64,000 nt of DNA. Origin: an uncultured Bacteroidales bacterium (lineage in GTDB: Bacteria > Bacteroidota > Bacteroidia > Bacteroidales > Paludibacteraceae). Of the stretch, positions 8,111 to 16,757 are shown one piece after another. Position numbers and translations under genes: made by a program. The notes beneath the pieces were generated by a model that saw only the letters and a list, made by a program, of their open reading frames with translations, was not told the DNA's origin and ran no database searches. Position 1 is the stretch's first letter. Each line of letters begins with the position of its first letter. Where the stretch lies: contig ONPG01000001.1 of NCBI GenBank assembly GCA_900319645.1, positions 1 through 64,000 of the forward strand, written 5' to 3'.

Positions 8111-9081
8111 AAATGAATGAAAGGAATAATCAGTAAACGCCATCCGAATCCTACCAGCGGATGGCAAGAGAAAAATGTGAGGAACGTCACGATGAGCAGC
8201 AGCAACGCGTAGATGACATACAAGATACCATCTGCCCAACGGCTGCGTTTGCCCCTTTTGCGGTCATAGACCGACAAGGTGGCGAGCAGCACAAAAAGGA
8301 GCGCCAAGCCGGCATAACTGGTCTTATACCAAGGTACAGGCGCGATGGCGAAAGGCGCAATGTGCTCCGACTCAATGAGCGACGTACCGTCCGCGTAGCG
8401 GGCTTCGCTGAGGTAGAACATCAGTTCCTCCGGCAGAAATAGCCGCTGTTCGCCTGCCATCGGTCGGTCGGCTTTCGGACCGAACAACAGGTTGATCCCG
8501 AAATCCGCCCAAGAGCCTTTGGGTGTATAGTGACGGATAAACTCGCGGTAGGTTTTGCCCTCGGCGCCCTGATAAAGTGACTGAGGTCTCTTCTTGCCAC
8601 CGCGGCTGAGCACCTCCATCAGAATAAAGTAAGGGCGCGTGGCACAGTTGTCAAAAACAAAATTATACAGATATTTGCGGTTGGCGGGGCGGTAGTTCTC
8701 CGCTAAAGCGTCCCAAACCAGTTGCTTGTCTTCCTGCGAAAGACGGAGAACCTGCTCATAAACAGGTCGTTGCGTCTCTTCGTACTCGCGCATGAACCAC
8801 CAATAGGGCGCAGCCCCCAACTCATACCACGTCTCGCCACGGACAAATTTCCAATAGAAATGGTCAGTGTTGAAATCAAAAATGCCGTAGTTGAACGTGA
8901 TATCCATGTCGTTCTGCGGGTCGCAAATGCGCAGCGCCGTGTGTCCGTAGCGCGCGTAGAGTTCCTCGCCAGGTGAGCAGGTAAGCAACGATATACGTGC
9001 CTCCTCGCTCAGCGTTTGTGCGCAGAGTGTAAGCGACAGCAAGACTGCCACAAGGAGAATATATAGCCGTTTAAAGCACAT
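8080..9081 (-). CDS. DUF4105 / Lnb N-terminal periplasmic domain membrane protein
   Basis: The start at 9081 gives 333 residues: an N-terminal signal/anchor (CFKRLYILLVAVLLSLTLC), a periplasmic DUF4105 domain, and three hydrophobic C-terminal helices. The domain shows the conserved histidine and cysteine of the family in LYARYGHTALRI and FDNCATRPYFI. The founding member Lnb is a lipoprotein N-acyltransferase, and Lnb-like proteins carry a catalytic Cys/His pair. Here the gene sits among lipid-modifying genes (PAP2, GlsA/GlsB-like), which fits a lipid or lipoprotein acyl-transfer role, but this is inference. The start overlaps the PAP2 stop by 11 bases. Confidence 0.78.
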   Translation of the reverse strand: MCFKRLYILLVAVLLSLTLCAQTLSEEARISLLTCSPGEELYARYGHTALRICDPQNDMDITFNYGIFDFNTDHFYWKFVRGETWYELGAAPYWWFMREYEETQRPVYEQVLRLSQEDKQLVWDALAENYRPANRKYLYNFVFDNCATRPYFILMEVLSRGGKKRPQSLYQGAEGKTYREFIRHYTPKGSWADFGINLLFGPKADRPMAGEQRLFLPEELMFYLSEARYADGTSLIESEHIAPFAIAPVPWYKTSYAGLALLFVLLATLSVYDRKRGKRSRWADGILYVIYALLLLIVTFLTFFSCHPLVGFGWRLLIIPFIHLCARLIYIVR

Positions 9082-9709
9082 AACAGATAATCGCGTAAGG
9101 CAGGAAAGTACACATGATTCCCAACAGCCATCCAGCCACCACCTGTGCGGGCGTGTGGGCATTAAGATAAAGCCGTGCGCACATGAGTATCAGCGAGGCC
9201 GCCAGCCATACTGCCAGCATCGGCCACGTCGGTATAGCCCCTATGCCCATGCAAAAACTCAATACTCCGCCGAACAAGCCGCCGAATCCGGTCAGGTGTG
9301 CGCTGATTTTCCACCAATGGTTGATTACCGTCACCAGCCCGATAGCTACGGTGGCGCCGACCGCCACCGTCCCGATATAGAAGGGCACGTGAAGAATAGA
9401 AACCAGCAGGTAGGTCCAGAAACAAAACCCCAGCGCCGCATACATATAAGGATACGTGCGCTCGCGCGCGTTAAAAATCTGCATGCTGCTCACTTTGCCT
9501 TTGCGGACAAGCGTCCAGATAGCCGTAGCCGGCAGGATGCACGTCAGGAGCAGCGTACCGAGGACCGCCACCAGTGTCCAGATAAGCGGTACCGGGTGCT
9601 CCGGAGTGGAGTAGGCATAGCTGAAGAGCGCCATTCCGTAGGTGGGCACAAACAGAGGATAGAGTACAATGCTCAAGATCTGGGATACTATGTTCAGAAA
9701 ATGTCTCAC
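9071..9709 (-). CDS. PAP2-family membrane phosphatase-like protein
   Basis: A 212-residue protein with about six hydrophobic helices. Degenerate PAP2 motifs are visible: the basic NARERTYPY segment, KISAHLTGFGG (matching PSGH), and ARLYLNAHTPAQVVAG (matching SRxxxxxHxxxD, with Gln for the final Asp). The family removes phosphate from lipid phosphates such as undecaprenyl pyrophosphate or phosphatidate. The departures from consensus make activity uncertain. The stop overlaps the Lnb-like start, and its own start overlaps the rpoN stop by four bases. Confidence 0.75.
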   Translation of the reverse strand: MRHFLNIVSQILSIVLYPLFVPTYGMALFSYAYSTPEHPVPLIWTLVAVLGTLLLTCILPATAIWTLVRKGKVSSMQIFNARERTYPYMYAALGFCFWTYLLVSILHVPFYIGTVAVGATVAIGLVTVINHWWKISAHLTGFGGLFGGVLSFCMGIGAIPTWPMLAVWLAASLILMCARLYLNAHTPAQVVAGWLLGIMCTFLPYAIICYVL

Positions 9710-11193
9710 AGTGTTTTGCGAAGTCGAGCTACAGGAATTCCGAGTATATCGCGGTATTTGGCAACTGTGCGCCGCGCAATGGGGTAACCATGTTCGCGCA
9801 GAGCGTCCACCAGTTGCTCGTCGGTCAGCGGAGTACGTTTGTCCTCACCGTCCACCAGTTCCTGCAGGATTTTTTTGATCTCACGTGTGGAAACCTCATC
9901 TCCGTCGCTGTTGGTCATCGATTCGGAGAAGAAGTATTTGAGCGGGTAGATACCGAACCGTGTCTCTACGTACTTGCTGTTGCTCACGCGCGAGATAGTG
10001 GATACATCGTAGCCGGTGCGGTCGGAGATGTCCTGCAAAATCATTGGTTTGAGGCTGGTTTCCTCGCCATCCAAAAAGAAATCGTATTGGAACTTGAGAA
10101 TAGCTGTCATCGTTTTCATGAGCGTCTCGTTGCGCTGATGAATTGCATCGATAAACCATTTAGCGGCATCCAGTTTGGAGCGGATGAACTGCGCTGCCTG
10201 GCGTGTCTCGGCGTTCTGCGGCATCGCGCTGTAGTTGGCGAGCATGTCGCTGTATTCGCGGCTCACATGCAACTCAGGGATATCGCCCGTGTTGAGGACG
10301 ACAAACAGTTCGTCATCGCGGTTCTCAATGGTGAAATCCGGAATAATGGTCTCGCGTTGCGTCTCGTAAACCGAGCCGGTGAAGGCGTTGGCGGGTTTCT
10401 GGTTGAGGTGGATAATCTCTTGTACTGCCTGCTGGAACGCCTCGTTGGTGCAGCCGATGCGCTGGATGATTTTGTCAAAATGGTGTTTGGAAAACGCGTC
10501 GAAATAGTGGCTAAGGATCGTGGTAGCCAGTTGTACCGGTTCGGTCTGCGGCTTGCGTTTGAGCTGCGTGAGCAGACACTCTTGCAGGTTGGCACTGGCA
10601 ATACCGGCAGGGTCGAACTGCTTGATTTGCTGCACAATAGACTCCATCTCCTGATCGGTTACCTCTATCTGCTCCTGGAACATCAGATCGTCAACCAGTT
10701 GCTCCGTGGTGCGCCTGAGATAGCCGTCATCGTCAATATTACCAAGCACCCATTTGGCTATGTGCCTTTGGGGTTTGGTCATCTTGGTCAGGTAGATCTG
10801 CGCTTTCAGTTCCTCAATCAGACTGCTGCCTCCAATGATAGGCACTTCGCGGCGGTCTTCGTCCGCGGGGTTGTACTGCTGGCGAAGCATGTAACTCGGC
10901 GTTTCGTCGTCCGACACGTACTGCTCGTAGTTAAAATCCTCGTTTTGCAGCGGGTCGTGTCCGGCATCCTCGTACTCCTCGCCATAGCCTCCGTACTCCT
11001 CGTCCAGGCTCCCGGTCTGTTCGGTCTCGTCACGTCCTTCTTCGAGCGCCGGATTTTCCTGCAACTCCTCGTTGATACGTTTGCTTAGCTCGATGGACGG
11101 CAGTTCGAGCATGCGAATCACTTGAATCTGTGTGGGCGACAACTTGGTTGTCTGCGTCATCGTTTGATTAAGACCGAAACTTTGCATAGCCAT
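9706..11193 (-). CDS. rpoN: RNA polymerase sigma-54 factor
   Basis: This 495-residue protein has all three sigma-54 regions: a glutamine-rich N-terminal activator region (LNQTMTQTTKLSPTQIQVIRML), an acidic region II (about residues 50-110), the core-binding domain, and the C-terminal RpoN box ARRTVAKYRDILGIPVA, which contacts the -24 promoter element. It directs core polymerase to -24/-12 promoters that need an AAA+ activator. It heads a run of overlapping envelope-lipid genes on the same strand. Confidence 0.97.
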   Translation of the reverse strand: MAMQSFGLNQTMTQTTKLSPTQIQVIRMLELPSIELSKRINEELQENPALEEGRDETEQTGSLDEEYGGYGEEYEDAGHDPLQNEDFNYEQYVSDDETPSYMLRQQYNPADEDRREVPIIGGSSLIEELKAQIYLTKMTKPQRHIAKWVLGNIDDDGYLRRTTEQLVDDLMFQEQIEVTDQEMESIVQQIKQFDPAGIASANLQECLLTQLKRKPQTEPVQLATTILSHYFDAFSKHHFDKIIQRIGCTNEAFQQAVQEIIHLNQKPANAFTGSVYETQRETIIPDFTIENRDDELFVVLNTGDIPELHVSREYSDMLANYSAMPQNAETRQAAQFIRSKLDAAKWFIDAIHQRNETLMKTMTAILKFQYDFFLDGEETSLKPMILQDISDRTGYDVSTISRVSNSKYVETRFGIYPLKYFFSESMTNSDGDEVSTREIKKILQELVDGEDKRTPLTDEQLVDALREHGYPIARRTVAKYRDILGIPVARLRKTL

Positions 11194-11232
11194 AGATTTT
11201 TAAATTACCGGTTAACAATTACCAATCACCAA

Positions 11233-12360
11233 TCATTTAATGAGTTCGAGCACGGCGGAACTGATATAGTTCAGTTGCTCCTCGTCCAGCTCGGTGTGCA
11301 TAGGCAGCGAGAGCACGCATGAGGCAAGTTTCTCGGCTACCGGGAAATCACCGTCTTTGTAGCGCGGATCGAGATATGCTTTCTGCTGGTGCAGCGGAAC
11401 GGGATAGTATATCATAGCGGGAATTCCGCGTTCCGCCAATTGTTCACGCAACTGGTCTCGGTCGGCTCCTGCCACGCGGAGTGTGTATTGGTGGAACACA
11501 TGGGTGGAGTTGTTTTGACGACCTGGGATTAGCAGTTTGCTGTTGCCTGCGAACGCTTTGTCGTAGCAGGCGGCAGCACGCTGACGGGCGGCAATATACT
11601 CGTCCAGATGCGGCAGTTTAGCGTCCAGCACGGCGGCTTGAATACTATCCAGACGGCTGTTGACACCGATCATTTCGTGGTGGTAGCGAACGACCATGCC
11701 GTGGTTGGCGATAGCGCGCATGCGCGCTGCCAGTTCGTCATCGTTGGTGAAGATAGCACCGCCGTCGCCGTAGCAACCCAGATTTTTCGAGGGGAAGAAA
11801 CTGGTGCAGCCGATGTGACCGATAGTGCCCGCCTGCTTGGTCTCGCCGTTGGAGAAAGTATATCTCGCACCGATAGCCTGACACGCGTCCTCCACTACGT
11901 AGAGGTGGTGCTCCTGTGCCAGTTGCATGAGTGGCTCCATGTCGGCGCATTGGCCGAACAGATGGACAGGCACGATGGCTTTGGTGCGTGGCGTGATAGC
12001 GCGGCGTACGGACTCAAGATCCATATTCATCGTCTCCCAGTCCACGTCCACTACAACCGGAGTCAGGCCTAACAATGCCACCACTTCGGCAGTGGCAATA
12101 AACGTGAAGGTAGGAGTGATCACTTCGTCTCCGGCTTTCAAACCAAGTCCCATCAGCGCTATCTGCAAGGCATCAGTGCCGTTGCCGACTGGTATCACAT
12201 GCTTGGCGCCGGTGTATTGCTCCAAGTGTGCTTGGAAATCCGTTACTTTCTTTCCTTTGATGAACGCAGCGGAGTCAATCACCTCCTGAATACCTGCGTC
12301 AATCTCTTGTTTGATGTGTTGATACTGCGTTTGCAGGTCAACCATTTGAATCTTTTTCAT
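11233..12360 (-). CDS. DegT/DnrJ/EryC1-type sugar aminotransferase
   Basis: This 375-residue PLP enzyme of the DegT/StrS family transaminates keto-sugar nucleotides for surface polysaccharides. Visible features are GNGTDALQIAL (phosphate binding), VVEDACQAIGA (the Asp that contacts the pyridine ring), SFFPSKNLGCYGDGG (the PLP lysine) and NSRLDSIQAAVL. It overlaps the ybbR stop by four bases (12357-12360), so the two are probably coupled. No other polysaccharide genes lie next to it, so the sugar substrate cannot be inferred. Confidence 0.92.
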   Translation of the reverse strand: MKKIQMVDLQTQYQHIKQEIDAGIQEVIDSAAFIKGKKVTDFQAHLEQYTGAKHVIPVGNGTDALQIALMGLGLKAGDEVITPTFTFIATAEVVALLGLTPVVVDVDWETMNMDLESVRRAITPRTKAIVPVHLFGQCADMEPLMQLAQEHHLYVVEDACQAIGARYTFSNGETKQAGTIGHIGCTSFFPSKNLGCYGDGGAIFTNDDELAARMRAIANHGMVVRYHHEMIGVNSRLDSIQAAVLDAKLPHLDEYIAARQRAAACYDKAFAGNSKLLIPGRQNNSTHVFHQYTLRVAGADRDQLREQLAERGIPAMIYYPVPLHQQKAYLDPRYKDGDFPVAEKLASCVLSLPMHTELDEEQLNYISSAVLELIK

Positions 12361-13292
12361 TGCTCCAACAAAAATTCTACTACACCCGGATAGGCCCAGG
12401 CGGTAGTGATATAGGGGTTTTTATAAATCAGATTTACATCCAGTTTCTCTTTCATGTCGGGAGAATAGCTGCATACGGCACGGATGTGCTCGTTGCTAAC
12501 CTGCGCAAAATGGCTGATTCCCACGCGTACGGTCACTTCCACTTCCCTCGGGAAAATACGGATGTGGTAGCCTTCCGGCACGCCTTCCACGCGGATAGGG
12601 ATAATCATTTTCTTCTCCGTGAACCGCTCTGTGACGATACGGACATCTACGCTGTCAACACTTGCGCGGATATTCCTCGGCAACGCCAAAGCCAAGCGGA
12701 GACGGGTCGTGTCCATGAGATCTGTGCGGCCAACCGGCTTCGTATAAATCGTGTCTATCGCCTCCAGATGTCTCGAGTCACCATATATTTTTATATTCGT
12801 GCGCGCGAGAGTTGGGCGTCCGACCGGTTGGTATTCAGGCGCAGGCCGCCAGTCGTTGGCTACCGCGAGCGGAACGGTTTTCTCCTGCTCGGTGTAGTAT
12901 GCGCAGTTGATCTCTTCGGGCGCAATCTCAATGAGCCGGCTGGTGCCTTGCAGCAAGTCGCTGATACTGCGTCTGAGAGCGTCCGAAGGAATATGCAATG
13001 TTCCTTTCTCTCCGTGGATATACGCGTGCAAATCGATGGAGAGACGGAGCGGTTCGCGGTGGTAGGCTGCCAGTCGTGCGCCGGCATCGCGAATCTCAAC
13101 CATTATGGTATCCGGCAATCCGGTGCCTCCGAAAGAGATTGTTCCCGCCACTCCGTTATAGGACACGAGAACCGGTACACGGGTATTGCGTGCGGATTGC
13201 ATGGCATGCCCGTACCAAATGATAGCCGCCAGCACTACAAACAGTGCGAACGTCATCACCTCGCGCCACTCTATTTTCGGAGTTTTTCTCAT
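12357..13292 (-). CDS. YbbR-domain protein
   Basis: A 311-residue protein with one N-terminal membrane helix (EVMTFALFVVLAAIIWYGHAM) and a beta-rich extracytoplasmic part with YbbR-like repeats. In Bacteroidota ybbR commonly sits with yajC and nusB, as here. In Firmicutes the related CdaR regulates a diadenylate cyclase, but no such cyclase gene lies next to this one. Confidence 0.85.
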   Translation of the reverse strand: MRKTPKIEWREVMTFALFVVLAAIIWYGHAMQSARNTRVPVLVSYNGVAGTISFGGTGLPDTIMVEIRDAGARLAAYHREPLRLSIDLHAYIHGEKGTLHIPSDALRRSISDLLQGTSRLIEIAPEEINCAYYTEQEKTVPLAVANDWRPAPEYQPVGRPTLARTNIKIYGDSRHLEAIDTIYTKPVGRTDLMDTTRLRLALALPRNIRASVDSVDVRIVTERFTEKKMIIPIRVEGVPEGYHIRIFPREVEVTVRVGISHFAQVSNEHIRAVCSYSPDMKEKLDVNLIYKNPYITTAWAYPGVVEFLLEQ

Positions 13293-13317
13293 GGTCTATA
13301 ACGTGTCTGTGACGCAT

Positions 13318-13644
13318 TTATTTCTGCTGAGCCTGTGCCTCGGAGGCGTCAGCATAAACGCTATCTTTGCTTACTTTGATAGTCACATCCTTGGCGATCG
13401 TGATGATGAAAGTGGTATCCTGTACCTCTTTGATCTCGCCGTATATACCGCCTGCGGTTACTACTTTGTCTCCTTTTTTCATTGCTTCACGTTGCTGCTG
13501 AAGTTCTTTTTGTTTCTTGGTCTGGGGACGGATCATGAAGAAATAGAAGACTACGAAGATCAGGATCATCATAATCCAAAACGACCACTGGCTTCCTTGT
13601 TGTGCAGCACCTGCCTCGGCCTGCAATAAAATGAAATTAAGCAT
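13318..13644 (-). CDS. yajC: Preprotein translocase subunit YajC
   Basis: This 108-residue protein has one membrane helix (FWIMMILIFVVFYFFMIRPQ) followed by the hallmark KKQKELQQQREAMKKGDKVVTAGGIYGEI segment, split here between residues about 45 and 75. YajC joins SecDF at the SecYEG translocon. It lies between nusB and ybbR, the usual Bacteroidota order. Confidence 0.95.
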   Translation of the reverse strand: MLNFILLQAEAGAAQQGSQWSFWIMMILIFVVFYFFMIRPQTKKQKELQQQREAMKKGDKVVTAGGIYGEIKEVQDTTFIITIAKDVTIKVSKDSVYADASEAQAQQK

Positions 13645-13680
13645 AAAAATGTATTGTTTTATTGGTTATTATTCCGTGGA

Positions 13681-14634
13681 TTATCTCAGGGTTGACGCTT
13701 TGAGAAGGCTGTTGTCCTCCTTCATATCACGCAGGATCTCGTTGAGAATACCGTTGATAAACTGGTAACTCTTGTCTCCGGAATACTCCTTTGCCAGTTC
13801 GATATATTCGTTCATGGAAACGGAGATAGCAATATTGTCAAACTCAGTTATCTCCGCCAGAGCCGCCTCAAGGATCACGCGGTCCATGTCGGCTATACGG
13901 TCGGCTTCCCAACCCTTGAGGTGGGTGTTGATCAGTTCTTCAAACTGGCTGTGTTCGCGGATGGCTTTGTCCAGCAGGTCTGTAGCGAAGCGCAACTCGG
14001 ACTCTTCGTCAAACATAGGCAGCAGCTCGGTGGATGGTGTGCTGTTCTGGTTGAAGCGTTTGATCGTCTTAACCACATAGCTGAGCACCACATCCATGTC
14101 AGTGGTCCAATTGGCTTTGTCGAGGACTACTTCCATCTCGTCCAAAGCTTCGCTCAGATTCTCGTTCTCGGGGAGAAGGTTCTGGTAGATCTTGCGCCAA
14201 ACCATTTTGTCGTCGTCGTAGCTGCACTCGGGCGCAGCCATATAGGCGCGGTAGAAATCACAGTCCTGCAACTGTTTGTACACAGCGCTGACTGCCGGCA
14301 TACCACTATCCCAACTGAGGTTCTGCTCTTGGATTCGTGCGCGCAACGCGCGGTTGTCAAACAACTGCTGCGCCAGCTGGTTCTCCACAAACCTGCGGTT
14401 GGGGTGCCATTCGCGGTGGGTGGCTCGCGCGCGAGCCGCCTGTTCCTCCAACTGTTGCTGGGCATAAGCGGTCAGGCTATTGGCGAAATCCAATAGAGTA
14501 AAATACAAATCATACGTGTCGGCAAAACTTTTTAATAGTTCTTTGCGAGCTGTAAGGGGCGTTCTGCCCGGGTCTTTGTAGTACGCGAACAGTGTTTGTA
14601 TCACACGGGTTCGCACCATTGTTCTGTTTATCAT
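13681..14634 (-). CDS. nusB: Transcription antitermination factor NusB
   Basis: The ATG at 14634 gives 317 residues (a second ATG at 14619 is also possible). The opening MVRTRVIQTLFAYYKDP and the C-terminal domain ending in ILEAALAEITEF, SVSMNEYIELAKEYSGDKSYQFINGILN match NusB. The long middle section is usual for Bacteroidota NusB. NusB with S10 forms antitermination complexes on rRNA operons. Codons upstream of 14634 are not used because the promoter (14685-14716) lies there. Confidence 0.92.
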   Translation of the reverse strand: MINRTMVRTRVIQTLFAYYKDPGRTPLTARKELLKSFADTYDLYFTLLDFANSLTAYAQQQLEEQAARARATHREWHPNRRFVENQLAQQLFDNRALRARIQEQNLSWDSGMPAVSAVYKQLQDCDFYRAYMAAPECSYDDDKMVWRKIYQNLLPENENLSEALDEMEVVLDKANWTTDMDVVLSYVVKTIKRFNQNSTPSTELLPMFDEESELRFATDLLDKAIREHSQFEELINTHLKGWEADRIADMDRVILEAALAEITEFDNIAISVSMNEYIELAKEYSGDKSYQFINGILNEILRDMKEDNSLLKASTLR

Positions 14635-14684
14635 TATTGTATATGTACGGGCGCGTATATTGCACGCGCAACTAAAATTGTGCG

Positions 14685-14716
14685 CAAAGTTACAAAAAAA
14701 TTTTGGTATTTGCAAA
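14685..14716 (-). promoter_or_regulatory. Promoter for nusB
   Basis: On the minus strand, TTTG (14716-14713), 20 bases, then TAACTTTG (14692-14685). It overlaps the oppositely directed promoter of the DUF3276 gene. Confidence 0.82.
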
Positions 14717-14732
14717 AAAAGTAGTAATTTTG
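14702..14732 (+). promoter_or_regulatory. Promoter for the DUF3276 gene
   Basis: TTTG (14702-14705), 19 bases, then TAATTTTG (14725-14732), about 30 bases before the ATG at 14763. It shares sequence with the nusB promoter on the other strand. Confidence 0.8.
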
Positions 14733-14762
14733 CAGCGAATTTATACAAAAAATAATTTTAGT

Positions 14763-15155
14763 ATGGAAAATCGGAAGTTTGAAGAGCGTAAAGAGCCGGA
14801 AATTGTGTACAGCCGTTCCGTAAAAGCCGGCAAGCGAATTTACTATCTGGATGTACGCAAAGCGCGTAACGAGGATTTGTATCTCTGTATAACGGAGAGC
14901 AAACGCCGCCAGGCGGGTGAGGACGAGCAACCCTCCTTCGAGAAGCACAAACTGTTTCTTTACAAAGAAGATTTTGCACGTTTCACTGAGGGACTGAAAG
15001 ATGTGATCGGCTACGTGCAGGAGCAGTTGGGTGACATCGAAGAGCGACCCGAGTGGAAACCCGAGCCGGCAGAAGTGGCGGAAGCCTCTCAGGCTGTTGA
15101 GGCAGAAGAAAAAGAAGAGTCTAAAAAGAAAGGCTTCTTCGGTATCTTCAAATAA
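14763..15155 (+). CDS. DUF3276 / PUR-family nucleic-acid-binding protein
   Basis: A 130-residue protein with an N-terminal PUR-alpha-like domain (VYSRSVKAGKRIYYLDVRKAR, DLYLCITESKRR, FLYKEDFARFTEGL) and an acidic, lysine-ended tail (EEKEESKKKGFFGIFK). DUF3276 proteins are small Bacteroidota PUR-domain proteins that bind DNA or RNA; the precise job is not known. The ATG at 14763 is chosen because the promoter lies just upstream. The 3' end overlaps the convergent coaBC gene by 8 bases. Confidence 0.88.
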   Translation: MENRKFEERKEPEIVYSRSVKAGKRIYYLDVRKARNEDLYLCITESKRRQAGEDEQPSFEKHKLFLYKEDFARFTEGLKDVIGYVQEQLGDIEERPEWKPEPAEVAEASQAVEAEEKEESKKKGFFGIFK

Positions 15156-16356
15156 GTGCGTCGATGATGCCTGCGGCTATGTCTGCCTTGCTCTGAAGGG
15201 GCAGGGTAGAATGGTCGCCGTCGGCAGTAAGAATAGTGACGCGATTCGTGTCGGTTCCAAAACCGGCTCCTTTGTCGCGCAAAGAATTGAGGATAATAGC
15301 ATCCATGTGCTTGCTTGTGAGTTTGCGAAGCGCATTGGTTTGCTCGTTTTGAGTCTCCAGGGCAAAGCCGATCAGGCGTTGCCCTTTTTGTTTGCTTGCA
15401 CCCAGTGTTGCTGCTATGTCCGGCGTGGTGCGCAGGGCAAGCGTCATGTGGTCCTGCCCGGGTTGTTTCTTGATTTTCTCGGAAGCCTCTTCCGACGGCG
15501 TGAAATCCGCCACGGCAGCGCAGAGGATGGCGGTGTCGGCTTCTGGCCAGACACTTGTGGCAGCCTTGTACATCTCTTGGGCGGTTTGTACGTCCATGCG
15601 GTGAACGCGTCCGTCAATGTCATGAATGTGCTCGGTGGTAGGACCGCTGACGAGCGACACTTCTGCTCCTCGGCGGACACATTCGCGCGCGAGGGCAAAA
15701 CCCATTTTGCCGGTGGAGTAGTTGCTGAGGTAGCGCACAGGGTCGATTTTCTCCTGGGTCGGGCCGGCTGTGATGAGAATATGTCTGCCCGTCAAGGTCT
15801 TAGGTGTCAGCACATCCTGAACGGCCTCGAACAGAAAATCAATCTCCGGCATTCGCCCTTTGCCGCTGGTGCCGCACGCCAGCGCGCCTGTATCCGGCTC
15901 CAGCACGGTGAAATGCTCCCACGAGCGGAGGGTGGCAATCGCTTTTTGGGTGGCGGGGTTCTCCCACATCTTGTCGTTCATAGCCGGAGCCAGCACTACC
16001 GGTTTGCGTGCTGCGCACGAACAGAGCGTGGTAGTGAGGGCGTCGTCGGCTATGCCGGCTGCTGTTTTGGCAAGCACATTGGCGGTAGCGGGCGCCACGA
16101 GCATTACATCCGCCCATTCGGGCAAAGAAATATGCTCGGTGGCGTGCTCGTTGATGGCAGCAAACACATCCGAATAGACGCTATGACCGGAGAGTGTCTG
16201 AAGAGTCATTTCCGTAACAAACTCCAACGCGTGACGAGTGGTCGTCACGCGTACTTCGGCGCCTGCCTTGGTGAAAAGGCGGATGAGTTCGGGAATTTTG
16301 TAGGCTGCTATCCCGCCGCTAATACCTATTAATATGTGCTTCCCCTGAATTGTCAA
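15148..16356 (-). CDS. coaBC: CoaBC: phosphopantothenoylcysteine decarboxylase / phosphopantothenate-cysteine ligase
   Basis: A bifunctional 402-residue enzyme of coenzyme A synthesis. The N-terminal flavoprotein decarboxylase shows GISGGIAAYK, the PAMN motif and the Cys-containing CGTSGKGRMPE loop. The C-terminal ligase begins HILITAGPTQEKIDPVRYLSN and includes NYSTGKMG. The start codon is TTG at 16356, inside a heptad repeat; no ATG lies near enough to give the family N-terminus. The gene follows rpoZ and bamD in one operon. Confidence 0.95.
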   Translation of the reverse strand: MTIQGKHILIGISGGIAAYKIPELIRLFTKAGAEVRVTTTRHALEFVTEMTLQTLSGHSVYSDVFAAINEHATEHISLPEWADVMLVAPATANVLAKTAAGIADDALTTTLCSCAARKPVVLAPAMNDKMWENPATQKAIATLRSWEHFTVLEPDTGALACGTSGKGRMPEIDFLFEAVQDVLTPKTLTGRHILITAGPTQEKIDPVRYLSNYSTGKMGFALARECVRRGAEVSLVSGPTTEHIHDIDGRVHRMDVQTAQEMYKAATSVWPEADTAILCAAVADFTPSEEASEKIKKQPGQDHMTLALRTTPDIAATLGASKQKGQRLIGFALETQNEQTNALRKLTSKHMDAIILNSLRDKGAGFGTDTNRVTILTADGDHSTLPLQSKADIAAGIIDALI

Positions 16357-16371
16357 TTGTCAATTGTCAAC
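16348..16371 (-). repeat. Heptad repeat carrying the coaBC start
   Basis: The 7-base word aattgtc is repeated three times. Read on the minus strand it is ttgacaa, and one copy provides the TTG start codon of coaBC. Confidence 0.85.
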
Positions 16372-16704
16372 TTACTTCAGAGCTTCGTCGCGGTTGCCGG
16401 TGCGGTAAACCAAGTCGCCGTCGATAAACTCCTGGGTAGCCATGAGTGTAGCTTTCGGCAGACGCTCGTACTGGCGGCTGATCTCAATCTGCTCTTTGTT
16501 CTCGAAAGTCTCCTCAAGCGAGTCCTGGGGAATAGAGAAATCCTGCAGCTTGGCATCGAGTTCTTTCTTCATGCCCGTGCTGATCTGGTTGGCACGTTTG
16601 GCGATGATAGCTACTGTCTCATACACGTTTCCGACCGGTTCGGTCAGTTGGTTAATGTCGCGGGTTACTGTGTTGCGCGGTGCTTTTGAATTTTTGTAAT
16701 CCAT
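16372..16704 (-). CDS. rpoZ: RNA polymerase omega subunit (Rpb6-like)
   Basis: A 110-residue protein matching the Bacteroidota omega/Rpb6 type: NVYETVAIIAKRANQIS near residues 26-42 is the conserved omega helix, and ISRQYERLPKATLMATQEFIDGD follows, split across residues 73-95. Omega helps assemble and stabilise RNA polymerase. It lies between bamD and coaBC, an order common in the phylum. Confidence 0.93.
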   Translation of the reverse strand: MDYKNSKAPRNTVTRDINQLTEPVGNVYETVAIIAKRANQISTGMKKELDAKLQDFSIPQDSLEETFENKEQIEISRQYERLPKATLMATQEFIDGDLVYRTGNRDEALK

Positions 16705-16706
16705 AA

Positions 16707-16757
16707 AACTATTTACGATTTAATTATTTACAATTTGGTCATTTACAATTTAATCAT
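16707..16757 (-). repeat. Intercistronic repeat between bamD and rpoZ
   Basis: Alternating words such as tttacgattta and tttacaattta with a 15-bp spacing. On the minus strand it reads as TAAATnGTAAAT-type sequence, the same orientation relative to transcription as the other spacer repeats. Confidence 0.75.

Noticed and set aside
8111-8239. Upstream start for the phosphatase-like protein
   Set aside because: It would overlap the Lnb-like gene by 160 bases and hide the signal peptide at 8110.
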